From Chryseobacterium sp. ZHDP1 (GTDB taxonomy: Bacteria; Bacteroidota; Bacteroidia; Flavobacteriales; Weeksellaceae): DNA of 64,000 bases. Location: assembly GCF_018603435.1 (NCBI RefSeq), contig NZ_CP075682.1, positions 1,736,001 through 1,800,000 on the forward strand, read 5' to 3'. Shown here piece after piece: positions 33,464 through 43,202 of the stretch (the first letter of the stretch is position 1; each line of letters opens with the position of its first letter). The position numbers were made by a program, and so were the translations under genes. The notes below the pieces were generated by a model. It was not told the origin of the DNA and did no database searches. It saw nothing but the letters and a program-made list of their open reading frames with translations.

Positions 33464-35446
33464 ATGCAGGAAAGTAAAGAACAACAAAAAATCTACGGAT
33501 TCTTTCAGAAAGCAGTCTATATGCTGGTTTTGATTGAATGCAGCATTATCTTTTTTGGAGGTACTCAGATTCCGATACTTCCAAAGCTATTGAAATCATT
33601 TGCGAAAATGCCATTTCTATTTCCTCCGTACCATGCCAAACTTGCTGAACTTCTGTTAATCATACTAATTGCAATTGGTACAAAGCCAAAAAAAAATCAA
33701 GATATTAATATTACAAAATCAATCCTTTTACCAATAGTCGTTGGATTACTGATGATGTTTGGTTCATTGGCATTTATAGATGATACATTTAGAAAAGACA
33801 TCCCGCAGTTTACTCCCTATTTTAATATCTATCAGGCTGTTTACGCATTACTTTCATTCGTAGGTGTTTTAATAACCCTTTTAGGTGCTGACAACATCAG
33901 CAAGATTATGAAAATCAAGCTTGGTAAAGACCGCTGGAACATTGAAGAAGAATCATTCGATCAAAACAAGGAATTAATTACGAATGACTTTTCAATCAAC
34001 ATCCCTTACTTATTTTATTATAACAAACGGATGAATCACGGATGGATTAATATCAATCCATTCAGAGGTACACTTGTAATAGGAACGCCCGGTAGTGGTA
34101 AATCTTTTGGAATTATTAATCCGGCGATCAGGCAATTGATTGGCAAAGGATTTTGTCTCTGTATTTATGATTATAAATTTCCAGATTTGGGAAAGATAGC
34201 GTACTATCATTATCAATTGAAAAGGCAACATGACGAGAGCTATAAGCACGAGTTTGCGGTAATTAATCTTAATGAAGTTGAAAGATCAAAAAGAGTCAAT
34301 CCTTTAAGAAAAGAATATCTCGCTACATTAGCAGAAGCTCAGGAAATGGCGGAAGCAATGGTGTCTTCACTTCAAAAAGGTGGTGGGTCAGGAGGTGGAA
34401 GTGATCAGTTTTTCACCCAGTCAGCCATCAATTTTCTAGCATCATGCATCGCTTTTCTTGCAAAATATGAAGAGGGCAGATTTTCGACCTTACCGCATCT
34501 GCTTTCATTTATGAACCGTGGTTACGAGGAAATTTTCAATACTCTTTTCACCAATATAGAGCTGCATTCTCTATTATCAACTTTTAAATCGGCTTTTGAT
34601 AACAGGGCTTTCGACCAGCTGGAAGGACAGATCGGAACACTTAAGATATTTCTATCCAGATTGGCAACGAAGGAAAGTTTCTGGGTATTTTCAGGTGATG
34701 ATGTCAAACTTAAAATTTCTGACAGAAAAAACCCTACAATCATTGTCTTAGCGTCTGATCCCAATACACAGGATATTAATTCTGCATTATATTCTACCAT
34801 ATTAAATAGACTATTAAAACAGATTAATTCCAAAGGCAATTTACCAAGCGGAATTATTGCCGACGAGCTGCCGACTATTTATATACATAAGATAGATAAT
34901 TTAATTGCTACTGCAAGAAGCAATAAAGTAGCTGTACTCCTTGGACTGCAGGAAATTCCCCAGTTCCGCCAATTTTATAAAAAAGAAGTTGCAGACACGA
35001 TTACAGCAATCATCGGAAATATTCTCAGTGGCAGTGCTCGAGATAAAAGTACACTGGATTGGCTTGAAAAAGTATTTGGCAAAGTAAAACAAAAAAGCCA
35101 GTCTATGTCAATCAATAATAATCAAACGACCATTTCAATTCAGGAAAAGATGGATAACCTCATTCCTGCCGGTAAAATAGCAGGATTAAAAACGGGAGAA
35201 ATGGTGGGTATTATCGCAGGTGATGAAAATAATCAAACTGAAGAATATAAAACTTCGGCCATACACGGCAGAATCAATCTTGATATGAAAAGTATCGAGG
35301 ATGAGGAAGCTAACTATATTGAAATGCCCGTGTATTATAACTTTAAAGACAAGTCAGGAAAAAATGATAAAGAGAAAATCCTGATGTCGAACTTTCTACG
35401 AATCAACAGAGAAGTAGAGTTGATCATTAAGGACTTCAATCCGTAA
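33464..35446 (+). CDS. Type IV coupling protein (VirD4/TraG-family ATPase)
   Basis: The N-terminus has four membrane segments (about 16-32, 62-74, 87-105, 123-142). The ATPase domain follows, with Walker A GTPGSGKS (207-214), Walker B region SGIIADELPTIYI and LLGLQEIPQF. A Gly-rich loop (GGGSGGGSDQFF) precedes a helical all-alpha region. The 660-residue protein recruits the relaxase-DNA complex and pumps it to the channel. It differs clearly from the VirB4-type TraG upstream. Confidence 0.93.
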   Translation: MQESKEQQKIYGFFQKAVYMLVLIECSIIFFGGTQIPILPKLLKSFAKMPFLFPPYHAKLAELLLIILIAIGTKPKKNQDINITKSILLPIVVGLLMMFGSLAFIDDTFRKDIPQFTPYFNIYQAVYALLSFVGVLITLLGADNISKIMKIKLGKDRWNIEEESFDQNKELITNDFSINIPYLFYYNKRMNHGWININPFRGTLVIGTPGSGKSFGIINPAIRQLIGKGFCLCIYDYKFPDLGKIAYYHYQLKRQHDESYKHEFAVINLNEVERSKRVNPLRKEYLATLAEAQEMAEAMVSSLQKGGGSGGGSDQFFTQSAINFLASCIAFLAKYEEGRFSTLPHLLSFMNRGYEEIFNTLFTNIELHSLLSTFKSAFDNRAFDQLEGQIGTLKIFLSRLATKESFWVFSGDDVKLKISDRKNPTIIVLASDPNTQDINSALYSTILNRLLKQINSKGNLPSGIIADELPTIYIHKIDNLIATARSNKVAVLLGLQEIPQFRQFYKKEVADTITAIIGNILSGSARDKSTLDWLEKVFGKVKQKSQSMSINNNQTTISIQEKMDNLIPAGKIAGLKTGEMVGIIAGDENNQTEEYKTSAIHGRINLDMKSIEDEEANYIEMPVYYNFKDKSGKNDKEKILMSNFLRINREVELIIKDFNP

Positions 35447-35472
35447 CTCTAACAACATAAAATTTAAAAAAA

Positions 35473-36288
35473 ATGAAAAAAACAGTAATACTGATGCATT
35501 TGTTAATTTTTTCAAATTTCCTACCTCAATTTAATACGGCTTCCTATAAAGGAAAACTCAATACTATTCGATTGAACTCCTCTTTACAAAATCAATTCAC
35601 CACCAGCTTTTTGTCTTACCATATTGCAGGGAAGTTGAATAAAAAATATTTTGAGAAGAGTAAAGATTCATTGAATAATGCAGCAAATGAAACTGAGCAA
35701 ACAACTACTCCACAAGCCAATTCAATTAAAAAAGATGATGATATTCAAGCGACGTCGGAAGACGATTCATTGTCAGAGAATCATCCATCCGAAAAAAAAT
35801 ACAGAAATAAAAAACTTTCATTATTAGAATACGAAAAATACCCAACTGAAGAACTACAGATTATTTATATGCCTTTAGAAAAAATGAAGATCACCTCGAA
35901 TTTCGGGCATCGCTTTCATCCCATCGATAAAATTGAAAAATTTCATGCCGGTGTTGACCTGCGGGCTAACAGCGATTATGTATTTGCAGTATTGGATGGA
36001 ATCATTAGTGATACAGGTTACAGTAATGGTGCAGGAAATTACATCAAAGTACAGCACGGCGATTTTGAGACCATATATCTGCATCTGCAAAAAACTTTTT
36101 TTTCATTGGGCGACTTCGTCTATGCCGGTGATATTATCGCTATAAGTGGTAATAGCGGGAAAAGCACTGCACCGCATCTGCATTTTTCAGTGAAAGAAAG
36201 AGGAAAATATATAGATCCGGTTCATTTCTTAAATGACTTAATAAAAACAAACAACGCAATTTCAGATTACAATTATGGAAAATACTAG
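35473..36288 (+). CDS. M23-family peptidoglycan endopeptidase of the transfer region
   Basis: A signal peptide is followed by a low-complexity polar linker and an M23 (LytM) domain in the C-terminal half: FGHRFHP, HAGVDLRA, GAGNYIKVQHG and APHLHFSV, which hold the zinc ligands. It cuts peptide cross-links to open a path in the cell wall for the mating channel, as other conjugative peptidoglycan hydrolases do. The stop overlaps the next gene by 14 bp. Confidence 0.88.
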   Translation: MKKTVILMHLLIFSNFLPQFNTASYKGKLNTIRLNSSLQNQFTTSFLSYHIAGKLNKKYFEKSKDSLNNAANETEQTTTPQANSIKKDDDIQATSEDDSLSENHPSEKKYRNKKLSLLEYEKYPTEELQIIYMPLEKMKITSNFGHRFHPIDKIEKFHAGVDLRANSDYVFAVLDGIISDTGYSNGAGNYIKVQHGDFETIYLHLQKTFFSLGDFVYAGDIIAISGNSGKSTAPHLHFSVKERGKYIDPVHFLNDLIKTNNAISDYNYGKY

Positions 36289-37456
36289 CACCTTACTTAC
36301 AGATGAACTTAGAAAGTTCGGAATCATGAATCAGCAGGATCATTTTTCCGAGAAACTCTCAAAAAAAGAAATTGATGATTTTCTTAAAGGAGGAATTCTC
36401 ATTGCCGAAAATGATAAAAACAGGCTCACTTTTAAAATAAATGACGATAAGCTTGATGTCAATGTTTATAATAAAGATATAGTCAATCACAAAGACCTTT
36501 CAACTGCCGAACTTTTTGAAATTTCTTCAAGCAATAGAAATCTTTACAAAGTGATGGCTGACTATGGAAACATCACTCATATTGGAACAGGGTACTTTAA
36601 TAAGAACCCGGAAAACGAAATGACCACATTTGTTGAAATAGAAAACGAAAGGGGAAAAACAATCTTTTTCGGAAACAAGCTTGAAGATAGTCTTAAAGAT
36701 TTTAAAGTTGGAGATAAAATTCAGATTATTCAGACCGGTGTTGAAAAAACGGTTCTTAAAATAGATGATGCTGATGAAAAGGAACTCGCAAAATTTGATA
36801 ATGTTTTTATAATAAACCCGTTCAAAGAAAAAAATAAGCAGTTCCAGTCCAGGATTTTTGAATTGGATAAAAAAGACAATACGATAAAAGATGTGGATAC
36901 AACAAAATACGAGCTCAAAAATGTTAACGGTCACAATATCTCAGAAAAACAGCTTCAGCAATTACGAAAAGGTAAAGAGCTTAAGTTAGATGATGAAACC
37001 ACCATACAGATAAGTCCGGCATCAAAAAATGAGGCTAAATTGAGCGCAAGTTCAAAATCACTCCTGATACTATCCCTTGCGACGGATGGCGGTCTTAGTT
37101 TCTTGATCATAAAAGGCATTCAGAAGCTTGCTAGAATGCAGGAAGAAAATCAACTACAAAAAGAAAGTATAAGATATCAGGTCGAGCTTCAAAAACTAAA
37201 AGCACACCTGAAATCGAAATCAGAGCAATATCCTGATAATAAAAATATCATAACTGACCTTAATATTGTCAGCAAAGAAATCTCTGCTTCTCAATCCTCT
37301 TTAAATGAAAATACTAATAAGGAAAAAGAAAAGAGCAATATTAATCTTCAGGTTAACGATCCAGATATGTATCAAGATGCTAATCAAAAGAAAGAGGAAG
37401 AGAAACGAGATGCAGAAGAAGCATCAAGGTCAACATCTCATTCCAGAGGACGGTAA
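36275..37456 (+). CDS. DUF3945/DUF4099-like conjugation-region protein
   Basis: The 393-residue protein is charged and mostly soluble. Its N-terminus (LLTDELRKFGI, LSKKEIDDFLKGG) resembles DUF4099/DUF3945-type proteins, which are common after the coupling protein in Bacteroidota elements. A central part contains repeated KxGDKI-like strands. Residues 268-286 are hydrophobic, followed by a coiled, Lys/Glu-rich tail. Function unknown; the family is sometimes placed with DNA-processing proteins. Similar sequence style is seen in the gene at 38105. Confidence 0.55.
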   Translation: MENTSTLLTDELRKFGIMNQQDHFSEKLSKKEIDDFLKGGILIAENDKNRLTFKINDDKLDVNVYNKDIVNHKDLSTAELFEISSSNRNLYKVMADYGNITHIGTGYFNKNPENEMTTFVEIENERGKTIFFGNKLEDSLKDFKVGDKIQIIQTGVEKTVLKIDDADEKELAKFDNVFIINPFKEKNKQFQSRIFELDKKDNTIKDVDTTKYELKNVNGHNISEKQLQQLRKGKELKLDDETTIQISPASKNEAKLSASSKSLLILSLATDGGLSFLIIKGIQKLARMQEENQLQKESIRYQVELQKLKAHLKSKSEQYPDNKNIITDLNIVSKEISASQSSLNENTNKEKEKSNINLQVNDPDMYQDANQKKEEEKRDAEEASRSTSHSRGR

Positions 37457-37458
37457 TA

Positions 37459-38079
37459 ATGATAATTATCATGCTCCTAAGCTTAGAAACGCTAAAGATA
37501 TTTCAGGGAAAAATCAGTGAAAATGGAAATCTCTACTTTTTAGGATTCAGAAAGAATAGCTGGACTATTATTTACAGAGATGGCTCATCACTAGAGACAA
37601 AGTCTTTTTACCAGATTATAAATCATTTTGGTGATTTGATCATCCATAATATATACTGTTTCAGATACATTTTGGAAGCAATGCTTTTTTTACAAAATAA
37701 ACATTGTGATTATCTAAGGAATTCGCTAATTATCATTACCGCGTCAAAAAATAAAAAAGAAATAAAATCCTTTTTATTTAGACGATACATTCAGAAAAAT
37801 CTTGTCGTACCAAAGATTCATTTATTTCATTCACTGCGAAATTTTGAATTAACTGTACTCTATCTTGAACTTTTAGATAAAGGAGTTGTCTCTGAAACCA
37901 TTCAGCTAAAAGGTCAAAATTATCTAAAGATAAAGTATAAATCAATTCAGATTATACTTGATACAGAACAGCAGACGAAAAGTAAAATTTTGTTTCTGTT
38001 AGGTATAAATGATAAGATCTTTAAAATTCGCAATTATGATCTATCACATTTAATGAGTGATAGAAATCTCTATTGGTAA
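37459..38079 (+). CDS. Hypothetical conjugation-region protein
   Basis: The 206-residue protein has no signal peptide or membrane segment and no motif that I recognise. It contains many aromatic and aliphatic residues (LYFLGFRKNSWTIIYRDG, FRYILEAMLFLQ), suggesting a compact fold. It starts 2 bp after the previous stop and lies within the 3' end of the tra operon between two DUF3945-like genes. Its location suggests an accessory transfer role. Confidence 0.5.
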   Translation: MIIIMLLSLETLKIFQGKISENGNLYFLGFRKNSWTIIYRDGSSLETKSFYQIINHFGDLIIHNIYCFRYILEAMLFLQNKHCDYLRNSLIIITASKNKKEIKSFLFRRYIQKNLVVPKIHLFHSLRNFELTVLYLELLDKGVVSETIQLKGQNYLKIKYKSIQIILDTEQQTKSKILFLLGINDKIFKIRNYDLSHLMSDRNLYW

Positions 38080-38104
38080 CCTCACATCCAAATATATAGC
38101 AATA

Positions 38105-39469
38105 ATGAAAAGCGATGACGCATTAAAATCAGAAGTTGAGATTATATCTGAATACTTTAGAAATACAAACAACAGTATTTGGTTAAAAGAAGGGCTCCGT
38201 GGTTCAATCTCAAGTGAAATTGACAGCTATAACTCTCTTATAGAAAATCTTCAAAACAAGAGAAAAATGTTTTCCGGAATTGATCTAACTATTTCACCTT
38301 TTAATTCCTCAGGAGCAGACTTCAAAATAATTATAAAAAATGACAGCGAAAGACTGCAGCTACTCTCGGGATTGCTAAATTTTCGATCCAAGCAAATAAA
38401 TGATTTAGATAACAAATTACATAACAATCATAATATTAACAACATGGAAAATAATGTATTTCAATCCAAAAAAGCCGATTTAGAAGTAAAAATCGAACTG
38501 CCCAATCAAGAGAAACCGTTTTTTGAAAAAATGTCCACTCCTAATAATTTGGTTAATATGCTGCAAAAAGCGGGGCAGAAATTAAATCCAAATGAGACAC
38601 TACGCGTTAATTTGAACGGTACTTCATTAGTGCTCACCAAAGAACAAACCGAGAAGCCAGAAATTCTTCAAAACCTGGAAACAGAATACAATAAAGTTAA
38701 CAGGCTAAAAAACGGGCATCCTGAAGAAAATAGAAATCTACAAGATTTAAAAGATCAGATCAAGTATTTAGGTTTTGGCGAAGAACAAAAAGTTCATACG
38801 GAACTGGCTGATAATTTAGCTTCAGATAAAAAAGAATTTATCATCAATATTTCTTCAGATAAAGCATCTTTCAAAAACAATGAAATCAATTTTGAGCTGA
38901 AATTTCAAAAATCTGAAAAAAATGAAAACTTCTACTTAAACTCTTTCCTTGCAAATCTTAAGAACAATGAGAAGGATGTCAACTTAAACCATACATTTTC
39001 CGCTAATGGAAACTTTACGGCTAAAGAAGCGATCAATCTTTTAGAAGGCAGATCTGTTAAAACGGAGATTTATAATAAACATTTGGATGCAAAAGAGGAT
39101 GCTTTTGTAAAGCTACAATTGAATGAAGAAAAGAATGAAAAAGGAAATTTCAAGCTTCAGGTTTTTAATAAAAACTACGGAATTGACATTGAAAAGATCA
39201 TTGATAAAGCAAAACTTCATTTTGATAACGATAAGCACAGAGAAATTACCACCAAATCACTTGAAAAAGGCAATATTGTTTCGGTAAAATTTTCAGATCT
39301 GAAAAATAATATAGTCGAAGGAAAAGCAATTCTCAACCCCCAATACAAGATGCTGAATCTGTATGATAATAAGATGAAAAGATTCAACTCTAATGAGCAG
39401 GCCTTTCAAAAGGATAATTCGGAAACTAATGAGGTAAAGAATCAGCAGAGCCATTCCCGAAAAATTTAA
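38105..39469 (+). CDS. DUF3945-like conjugation-region protein
   Basis: The ATG at 38105 is chosen over one at 38057, which would overlap the previous gene. The 454-residue soluble protein is rich in Asn, Lys and Glu. Repeated segments (TLRVNLNGTSLVLTKEQ, and the region starting GNFTAKEAINLLEGRSV) recall the DUF3945 repeat style, with KxQLNEEKNEKGNFKLQ strands late in the protein. It ends QQSHSRKI; the gene at 36275 ends similarly in THSRGR. Function unknown. Confidence 0.5.
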   Translation: MKSDDALKSEVEIISEYFRNTNNSIWLKEGLRGSISSEIDSYNSLIENLQNKRKMFSGIDLTISPFNSSGADFKIIIKNDSERLQLLSGLLNFRSKQINDLDNKLHNNHNINNMENNVFQSKKADLEVKIELPNQEKPFFEKMSTPNNLVNMLQKAGQKLNPNETLRVNLNGTSLVLTKEQTEKPEILQNLETEYNKVNRLKNGHPEENRNLQDLKDQIKYLGFGEEQKVHTELADNLASDKKEFIINISSDKASFKNNEINFELKFQKSEKNENFYLNSFLANLKNNEKDVNLNHTFSANGNFTAKEAINLLEGRSVKTEIYNKHLDAKEDAFVKLQLNEEKNEKGNFKLQVFNKNYGIDIEKIIDKAKLHFDNDKHREITTKSLEKGNIVSVKFSDLKNNIVEGKAILNPQYKMLNLYDNKMKRFNSNEQAFQKDNSETNEVKNQQSHSRKI

Positions 39470-39474
39470 TATCT

Positions 39475-40155
39475 ATGAGAGTTTTTGCTTTATTATTCTT
39501 TTGTTTATTTCTAGTTTCTTGTAATAAGGGAAAAAAAATTCAAAGTAAAAGAGGTGGAATTGATATAGTCACGAATATTTATTACAGTGCTTCAAAAGGT
39601 CTTGAAGAGCACCAACAGATCATTTTGTCCAAAATGAACTACCAGGATAAGGACTTAATAGAATTAGTCCCCAATATTCAAATTCCAGAAATAATTGACA
39701 GTGTATATTATATCCGTGATTCATTATATTTCAGCATTGGAAATACTTTACAGTCAAAATCTTTGATTTTTAAAGATCAAAAATTTGAAAATGGTAGAAA
39801 TGTCAAAAATAAAAGGTACGGAGCAATGTGGATTGACTTACCTATATCCAACTATCAGCAACGGAAAAATCTAAATGACACTGTACTTTATGGAAAAAAA
39901 CACTTTAAAAGATTCCAAATTATAAGTAGAGAGACCTACAGTATTTTCTATCTAAATAAAACCGATACTATTCTACCCTATTCTCTTAATCCGCTTGCTG
40001 ACAAGGACTATGGAGGACGGCTTGAAAGAATTGACAGCTATGATAAAAAAAGAGATTTATTCACAACAATCGTATTGCTGCCTAGGAAACGATGGGATAA
40101 AGAAGCTGCGGATATTTTTGAATATAATCATCAAACAAATATTGATTCCAAATAA
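39475..40155 (+). CDS. Lipoprotein at the end of the tra operon
   Basis: A lipoprotein signal is clear (FLVSCNKG, Cys16). The mature 210 residues are beta-rich with many Tyr (NIYYSASKGLEEHQQ, SVYYIRDSLYFS). I do not recognise the family. As the last gene of the transfer operon, directly before a strong terminator, it may act in entry exclusion or pore assembly at the outer membrane, where small lipoproteins often do. This is inference from position. Confidence 0.6.
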   Translation: MRVFALLFFCLFLVSCNKGKKIQSKRGGIDIVTNIYYSASKGLEEHQQIILSKMNYQDKDLIELVPNIQIPEIIDSVYYIRDSLYFSIGNTLQSKSLIFKDQKFENGRNVKNKRYGAMWIDLPISNYQQRKNLNDTVLYGKKHFKRFQIISRETYSIFYLNKTDTILPYSLNPLADKDYGGRLERIDSYDKKRDLFTTIVLLPRKRWDKEAADIFEYNHQTNIDSK

Positions 40156-40190
40156 AAAATCCCAAGCCAAATTGGCTTGGGATTTTTTAT
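40155..40190. terminator. Strong bidirectional terminator of the tra operon
   Basis: The stem ATCCCAAGCC/GGCTTGGGAT is flanked by A6 and T6 runs, so it can stop transcription from both sides. It marks the end of the roughly 21-kb plus-strand transfer region. Confidence 0.9.
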
Positions 40191-40567
40191 TTGATTGAAG
40201 TACGTTTTTTTGAAAGTTTAATCAACACTTGATCTGAATCTTTAATTTCAATTAATTGCTCTTCTATAAATAAAAACACATTTTTATCCAAAATAAAAAT
40301 ATCAAAAACAGTGTATCGCTGTTTTGAAAAAAATTTCCCCGTCAAAATAATGCAATTATTATACTTGACTGGAGGAGAAAGCTTAAGAGTAACTTTAGAT
40401 TTGTTTGTCTTAGCGTAGAAGACAATAAATTTTCTTTTTTCGCTGTACTCAAGAACAAAATAATGTTTGTTATTTAGAACTTTTAGTGAAGTTAAGTAAA
40501 ATAGGTTTTGAGCATCAATTTCGATCTCTTTTTTTTGATCATGACTATAAATTACGTTATTAAATAT
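40187..40567 (-). pseudogene. Open frame without a usable start codon, probable gene remnant
   Basis: The minus strand is open for about 126 codons, from a stop at 40568-40570 to the TAA at 40187-40189. The peptide looks protein-like (KHYFVLEYSEKRKFIVFYAK, TVFDIFILDKNVFLFIEE). No ATG or GTG occurs before the middle of the frame, so the 5' end is missing or uses a rare start. Its stop codon sits at the edge of the bidirectional terminator, as expected for a real convergent gene. I do not recognise the family. Confidence 0.4.
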
Positions 40568-40636
40568 TTAAAAAATCAAATAATTTAGTGATAAATATTG
40601 CTTCGACAATACAAAGAAAAAGTTTTAAACAAAAAA

Positions 40637-40802
40637 ATCCCCAAGAAGATGGGGATAAAAACTAATAACCATGAAAACTCAAATTAAACTTGAGAATCGC
40701 GGCAAAGGTATAAAATATCAGATGATACTTTGTCTCAGGACAATACAATGGCTCTATCCAATCAATTCTAATTATCAATGGAAGCTCCCACTAAATATTT
40801 AA
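40637..40802 (+). other. Short hairpin followed by a 43-codon ORF
   Basis: The stem ATCCCC/GGGGAT (40637-40642 and 40651-40656) is followed after 14 bp by ATG at 40671. That opens a 43-codon frame (MKTQIKLENRGKGIKYQ..., ending LPLNI). It may be a leader peptide or a remnant; no gene follows on the plus strand, and the downstream gene is convergent. The rest of 40568-40809 shows nothing else that I can name. Confidence 0.25.
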
Positions 40803-40809
40803 AAGCTCA

Positions 40810-42213
40810 CTAATTATATTGATTACCTTCTAAATTTTCTATATCATCTTCCCAGTGAGGTCTATTAAAGCCACTTACTGAATCAGCCAAAAGCAAATCA
40901 TTTTTTAGAACAGGATAATGGCTTTGTTTATAAAAACAGGTAGTTTCAGCCCAATCAAAATTATTACTGGAAGCAAGCAGCTGAATACTATTACAATGTA
41001 TCGCTCGGATATCTTTTTCTTTATAATCAAATCCCTGTATTATTTCCTCCGACTTCAAAAATCTTTTTCTTTCTACATATGGTCCGTCCAAATTTTCATA
41101 GCCGATATGAATAATTCCTGGACCATCAAGTGGTATTTGATCTACTGCTTTTACAAGAAGTCATTTTACGTCCTTTGCTTTCATATTTATAGAATGTTCG
41201 GAGACACTTGTCCATTTAAGAATACTTATACTTCCTACTTTGTCAATGTAAAGATTTAGAATATCAAAATTTTTATCCTTACCCAATTTATATAGTTCAT
41301 CGTGGTTAAATACGGTCACATAATTACCCCCACTTTCATATTTTCCAATGCAAACCTCAATTAATTCCGGTGAATTGTTTCTAATATCTCTTTCTTTTAA
41401 TTCTCTATTTATAGAAGCCAAGTTCAACGGTCTAAATGAAATTTCAATTTCAGAAGTTTGAATTTGTGCTCTTTTATCTCCACTATGAATTTTAAGATAT
41501 TCATTAAAACAATCAACTAAAATATTTTCGCCTGTCTCTGAAACTGGAACCTTAAAAATAATATCAATGGAATACGACAATTTATATTCTTGCAAAATGG
41601 CAGTCAATCGTAAAGATCTGTTTTGCCATTCTGACCTTTCGCTTTCAGAATAATCCGGAACTTTCTGCATTCTTTTACATTCAACCCAATATTGTTGTCC
41701 ATCTTTTCTAATCTGCAAGTCCGGAGATTTATAATAAGTGCTTTCAGGTATAAAGGATACTTTCCATCCATTTTTACAATATAAATTTGCAACTGCCAGT
41801 TCAAAAAAAATGGTATCAGGGTGATTCTTTTTTTCGTTCAATAATTCCTCAATCTTTTTCTCTATCCCATCAATCTCAAGAAGTGTTGAAAGATTCTTCC
41901 CTATCATCGAAAAAAACGGAAATATACGAGCGGATTGTAGAGCGTCACCAGATAAAGGTCTTTCAAAGATACTTTCTACCAGATACATATACCATGCAAT
42001 CCAGTCATCATAAAAAGCAATTGGCATGACGAGTTTGCCATCTTTACTTTCCGCTTTTTTAAATCCATACTGAATAGCTTCAACCTCACGAAAATATGAT
42101 ACAACTTTGTCTCGTCTTTTCAACCATCTTTCATCTCCCATTCTCGACACAAAAAAATTCAATGCTTTTTTTGCATCTATCGCCCAAGGTTCTTTTATGT
42201 AAATATTCACCAT
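40810..42213 (-). pseudogene. PD-(D/E)XK nuclease gene interrupted by an in-frame TGA
   Basis: The first part (350 residues, 42213 to 41161) carries a restriction-like nuclease core: Glu138 in FFELAVANLYCKNGW, then SPDLQIRK (Asp165) and YWVECKR (Glu178, Lys180). A TGA at 41163-41161 is followed in the same frame by 117 further open codons (LLVKAVDQIPLDGPGI..., then the 40810-41091 frame) to a stop at 40810. The continuation looks like native protein, so the gene was probably 467 residues long before a single nonsense change. The catalytic core lies before the stop, so the short form could be active. Confidence 0.7.
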
Positions 42214-42388
42214 TTTAAGTAATTACTATTTTATATCTAATATACTTTAAATTTGAAAATGATTGAGATCATTCTGAATGAGCATTTAAAATATGATTAA
42301 TTGAGTATTTTAAGTTAAAATTTCAACGAGTTCCGAGTTAGTAATAATCCTTTTGAAAAAAGGCAAGATACTCTTTTGTAGGCTCATT

Positions 42389-42469
42389 TTATATAAATGG
42401 ACGTCCAAAAGGACATCTTGCACCACAAAAAAAACAAATTATTTTTACAATATCATCTTCAAAAGCCAT
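42389..42469 (-). CDS. Very small cysteine-containing ORF
   Basis: A 26-codon frame encodes MAFEDDIVKIICFFCGARCP and ends FGRPFI. The CxxC plus Cys pattern recalls part of a zinc ribbon. There is no supporting context other than the 430-bp gap it sits in. It may be a chance ORF or the end of a lost gene. Confidence 0.2.
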   Translation of the reverse strand: MAFEDDIVKIICFFCGARCPFGRPFI

Positions 42470-42551
42470 TTTTTAAAAGTTGAAATCAACATTTGCAATA
42501 ATGTGTAAACCTACAATTGAACAATTATATAAATATATATTGACAGTATTA

Positions 42552-42577
42552 TTGAATTATATAAACATATAATTCAA
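42552..42577. promoter_or_regulatory. AT-rich perfect inverted repeat upstream of the nuclease gene
   Basis: TTGAATTATAT (42552-42562) and ATATAATTCAA (42567-42577) pair perfectly around AAAC. Related motifs (AATTGAACAATTATAT near 42518, ATTCAACAATTCAAT near 42572) surround it, and a second inverted repeat AAATAC/GTATTT follows. The cluster lies in the gap upstream of the minus-strand nuclease gene and may be its operator region. Confidence 0.4.
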
Positions 42578-42646
42578 CAATTCAATAAATACATACTACC
42601 GTATTTATACAATTATATATTTAAATTGATGTAGAAATATAGAATG

Positions 42647-43093
42647 TTATAATTCAACAGAAAAAAATTCCAAAGGAGTTTTGCTGACAAAAGAAACAAG
42701 AAATTCAAAAAAAGCGGAAATAGAATAGCTTGAAGAATCAGATTTTTCATTGATGTAATAAGTGTGCATCAATTCATAATAAAGATCAGAATATTTTAGT
42801 GGAAGTAGAAAATTGATACTTTCCAATATTCTTTCTTCTTTTGTATTTTCAATCTTAGTTCCTCTCTTTTTATAAAAAACAAGATACTGCTCATTAGGAG
42901 CGGTAACCTTATGATATTTTTGCTGAAAACTCTTTTGAACATTCAGTAATGTGACACATAAATAATGTCTATAGGAAAATAGGGATAACAGGTCGTTATC
43001 CTTGTAATAAGTAAAACTGCAAATCTTAAAATTGTCCACTAAAGACTTATCGGTTTTTACCAATAAGTTTTTGGTTGCTTTTTTTGCGCACAT
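42647..43093 (-). CDS. Hypothetical protein of the accessory region
   Basis: The 148-residue protein has a basic N-terminus (MCAKKATKNLLVKTDKS) and is probably helical and cytosolic. Residues 17-60 are rich in Tyr and Phe (CSFTYYKDNDLLSLFSYRHY). I do not recognise the family; some resemblance in composition to RteC-type regulators of Bacteroidota elements is too weak to use. It is on the same strand as, and about 110 bp downstream of, another unknown gene. Confidence 0.5.
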   Translation of the reverse strand: MCAKKATKNLLVKTDKSLVDNFKICSFTYYKDNDLLSLFSYRHYLCVTLLNVQKSFQQKYHKVTAPNEQYLVFYKKRGTKIENTKEERILESINFLLPLKYSDLYYELMHTYYINEKSDSSSYSISAFFEFLVSFVSKTPLEFFSVEL

Positions 43094-43202
43094 AGAATGC
43101 TTATTTATTAGCCAACTTGCCGATTCAACGACAACAAATTATTACAAATGTAAAACTAAAACCGAAAAATATAAATCATATTTTTACGGCTTTACAAATT
43201 AT

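Noticed and set aside
36527..36934. 135-codon minus-strand ORF in the DUF3945-like gene
   Set aside because: It is a long antisense shadow, rich in Phe and Ile as expected opposite a Lys/Asp/Glu-rich frame.
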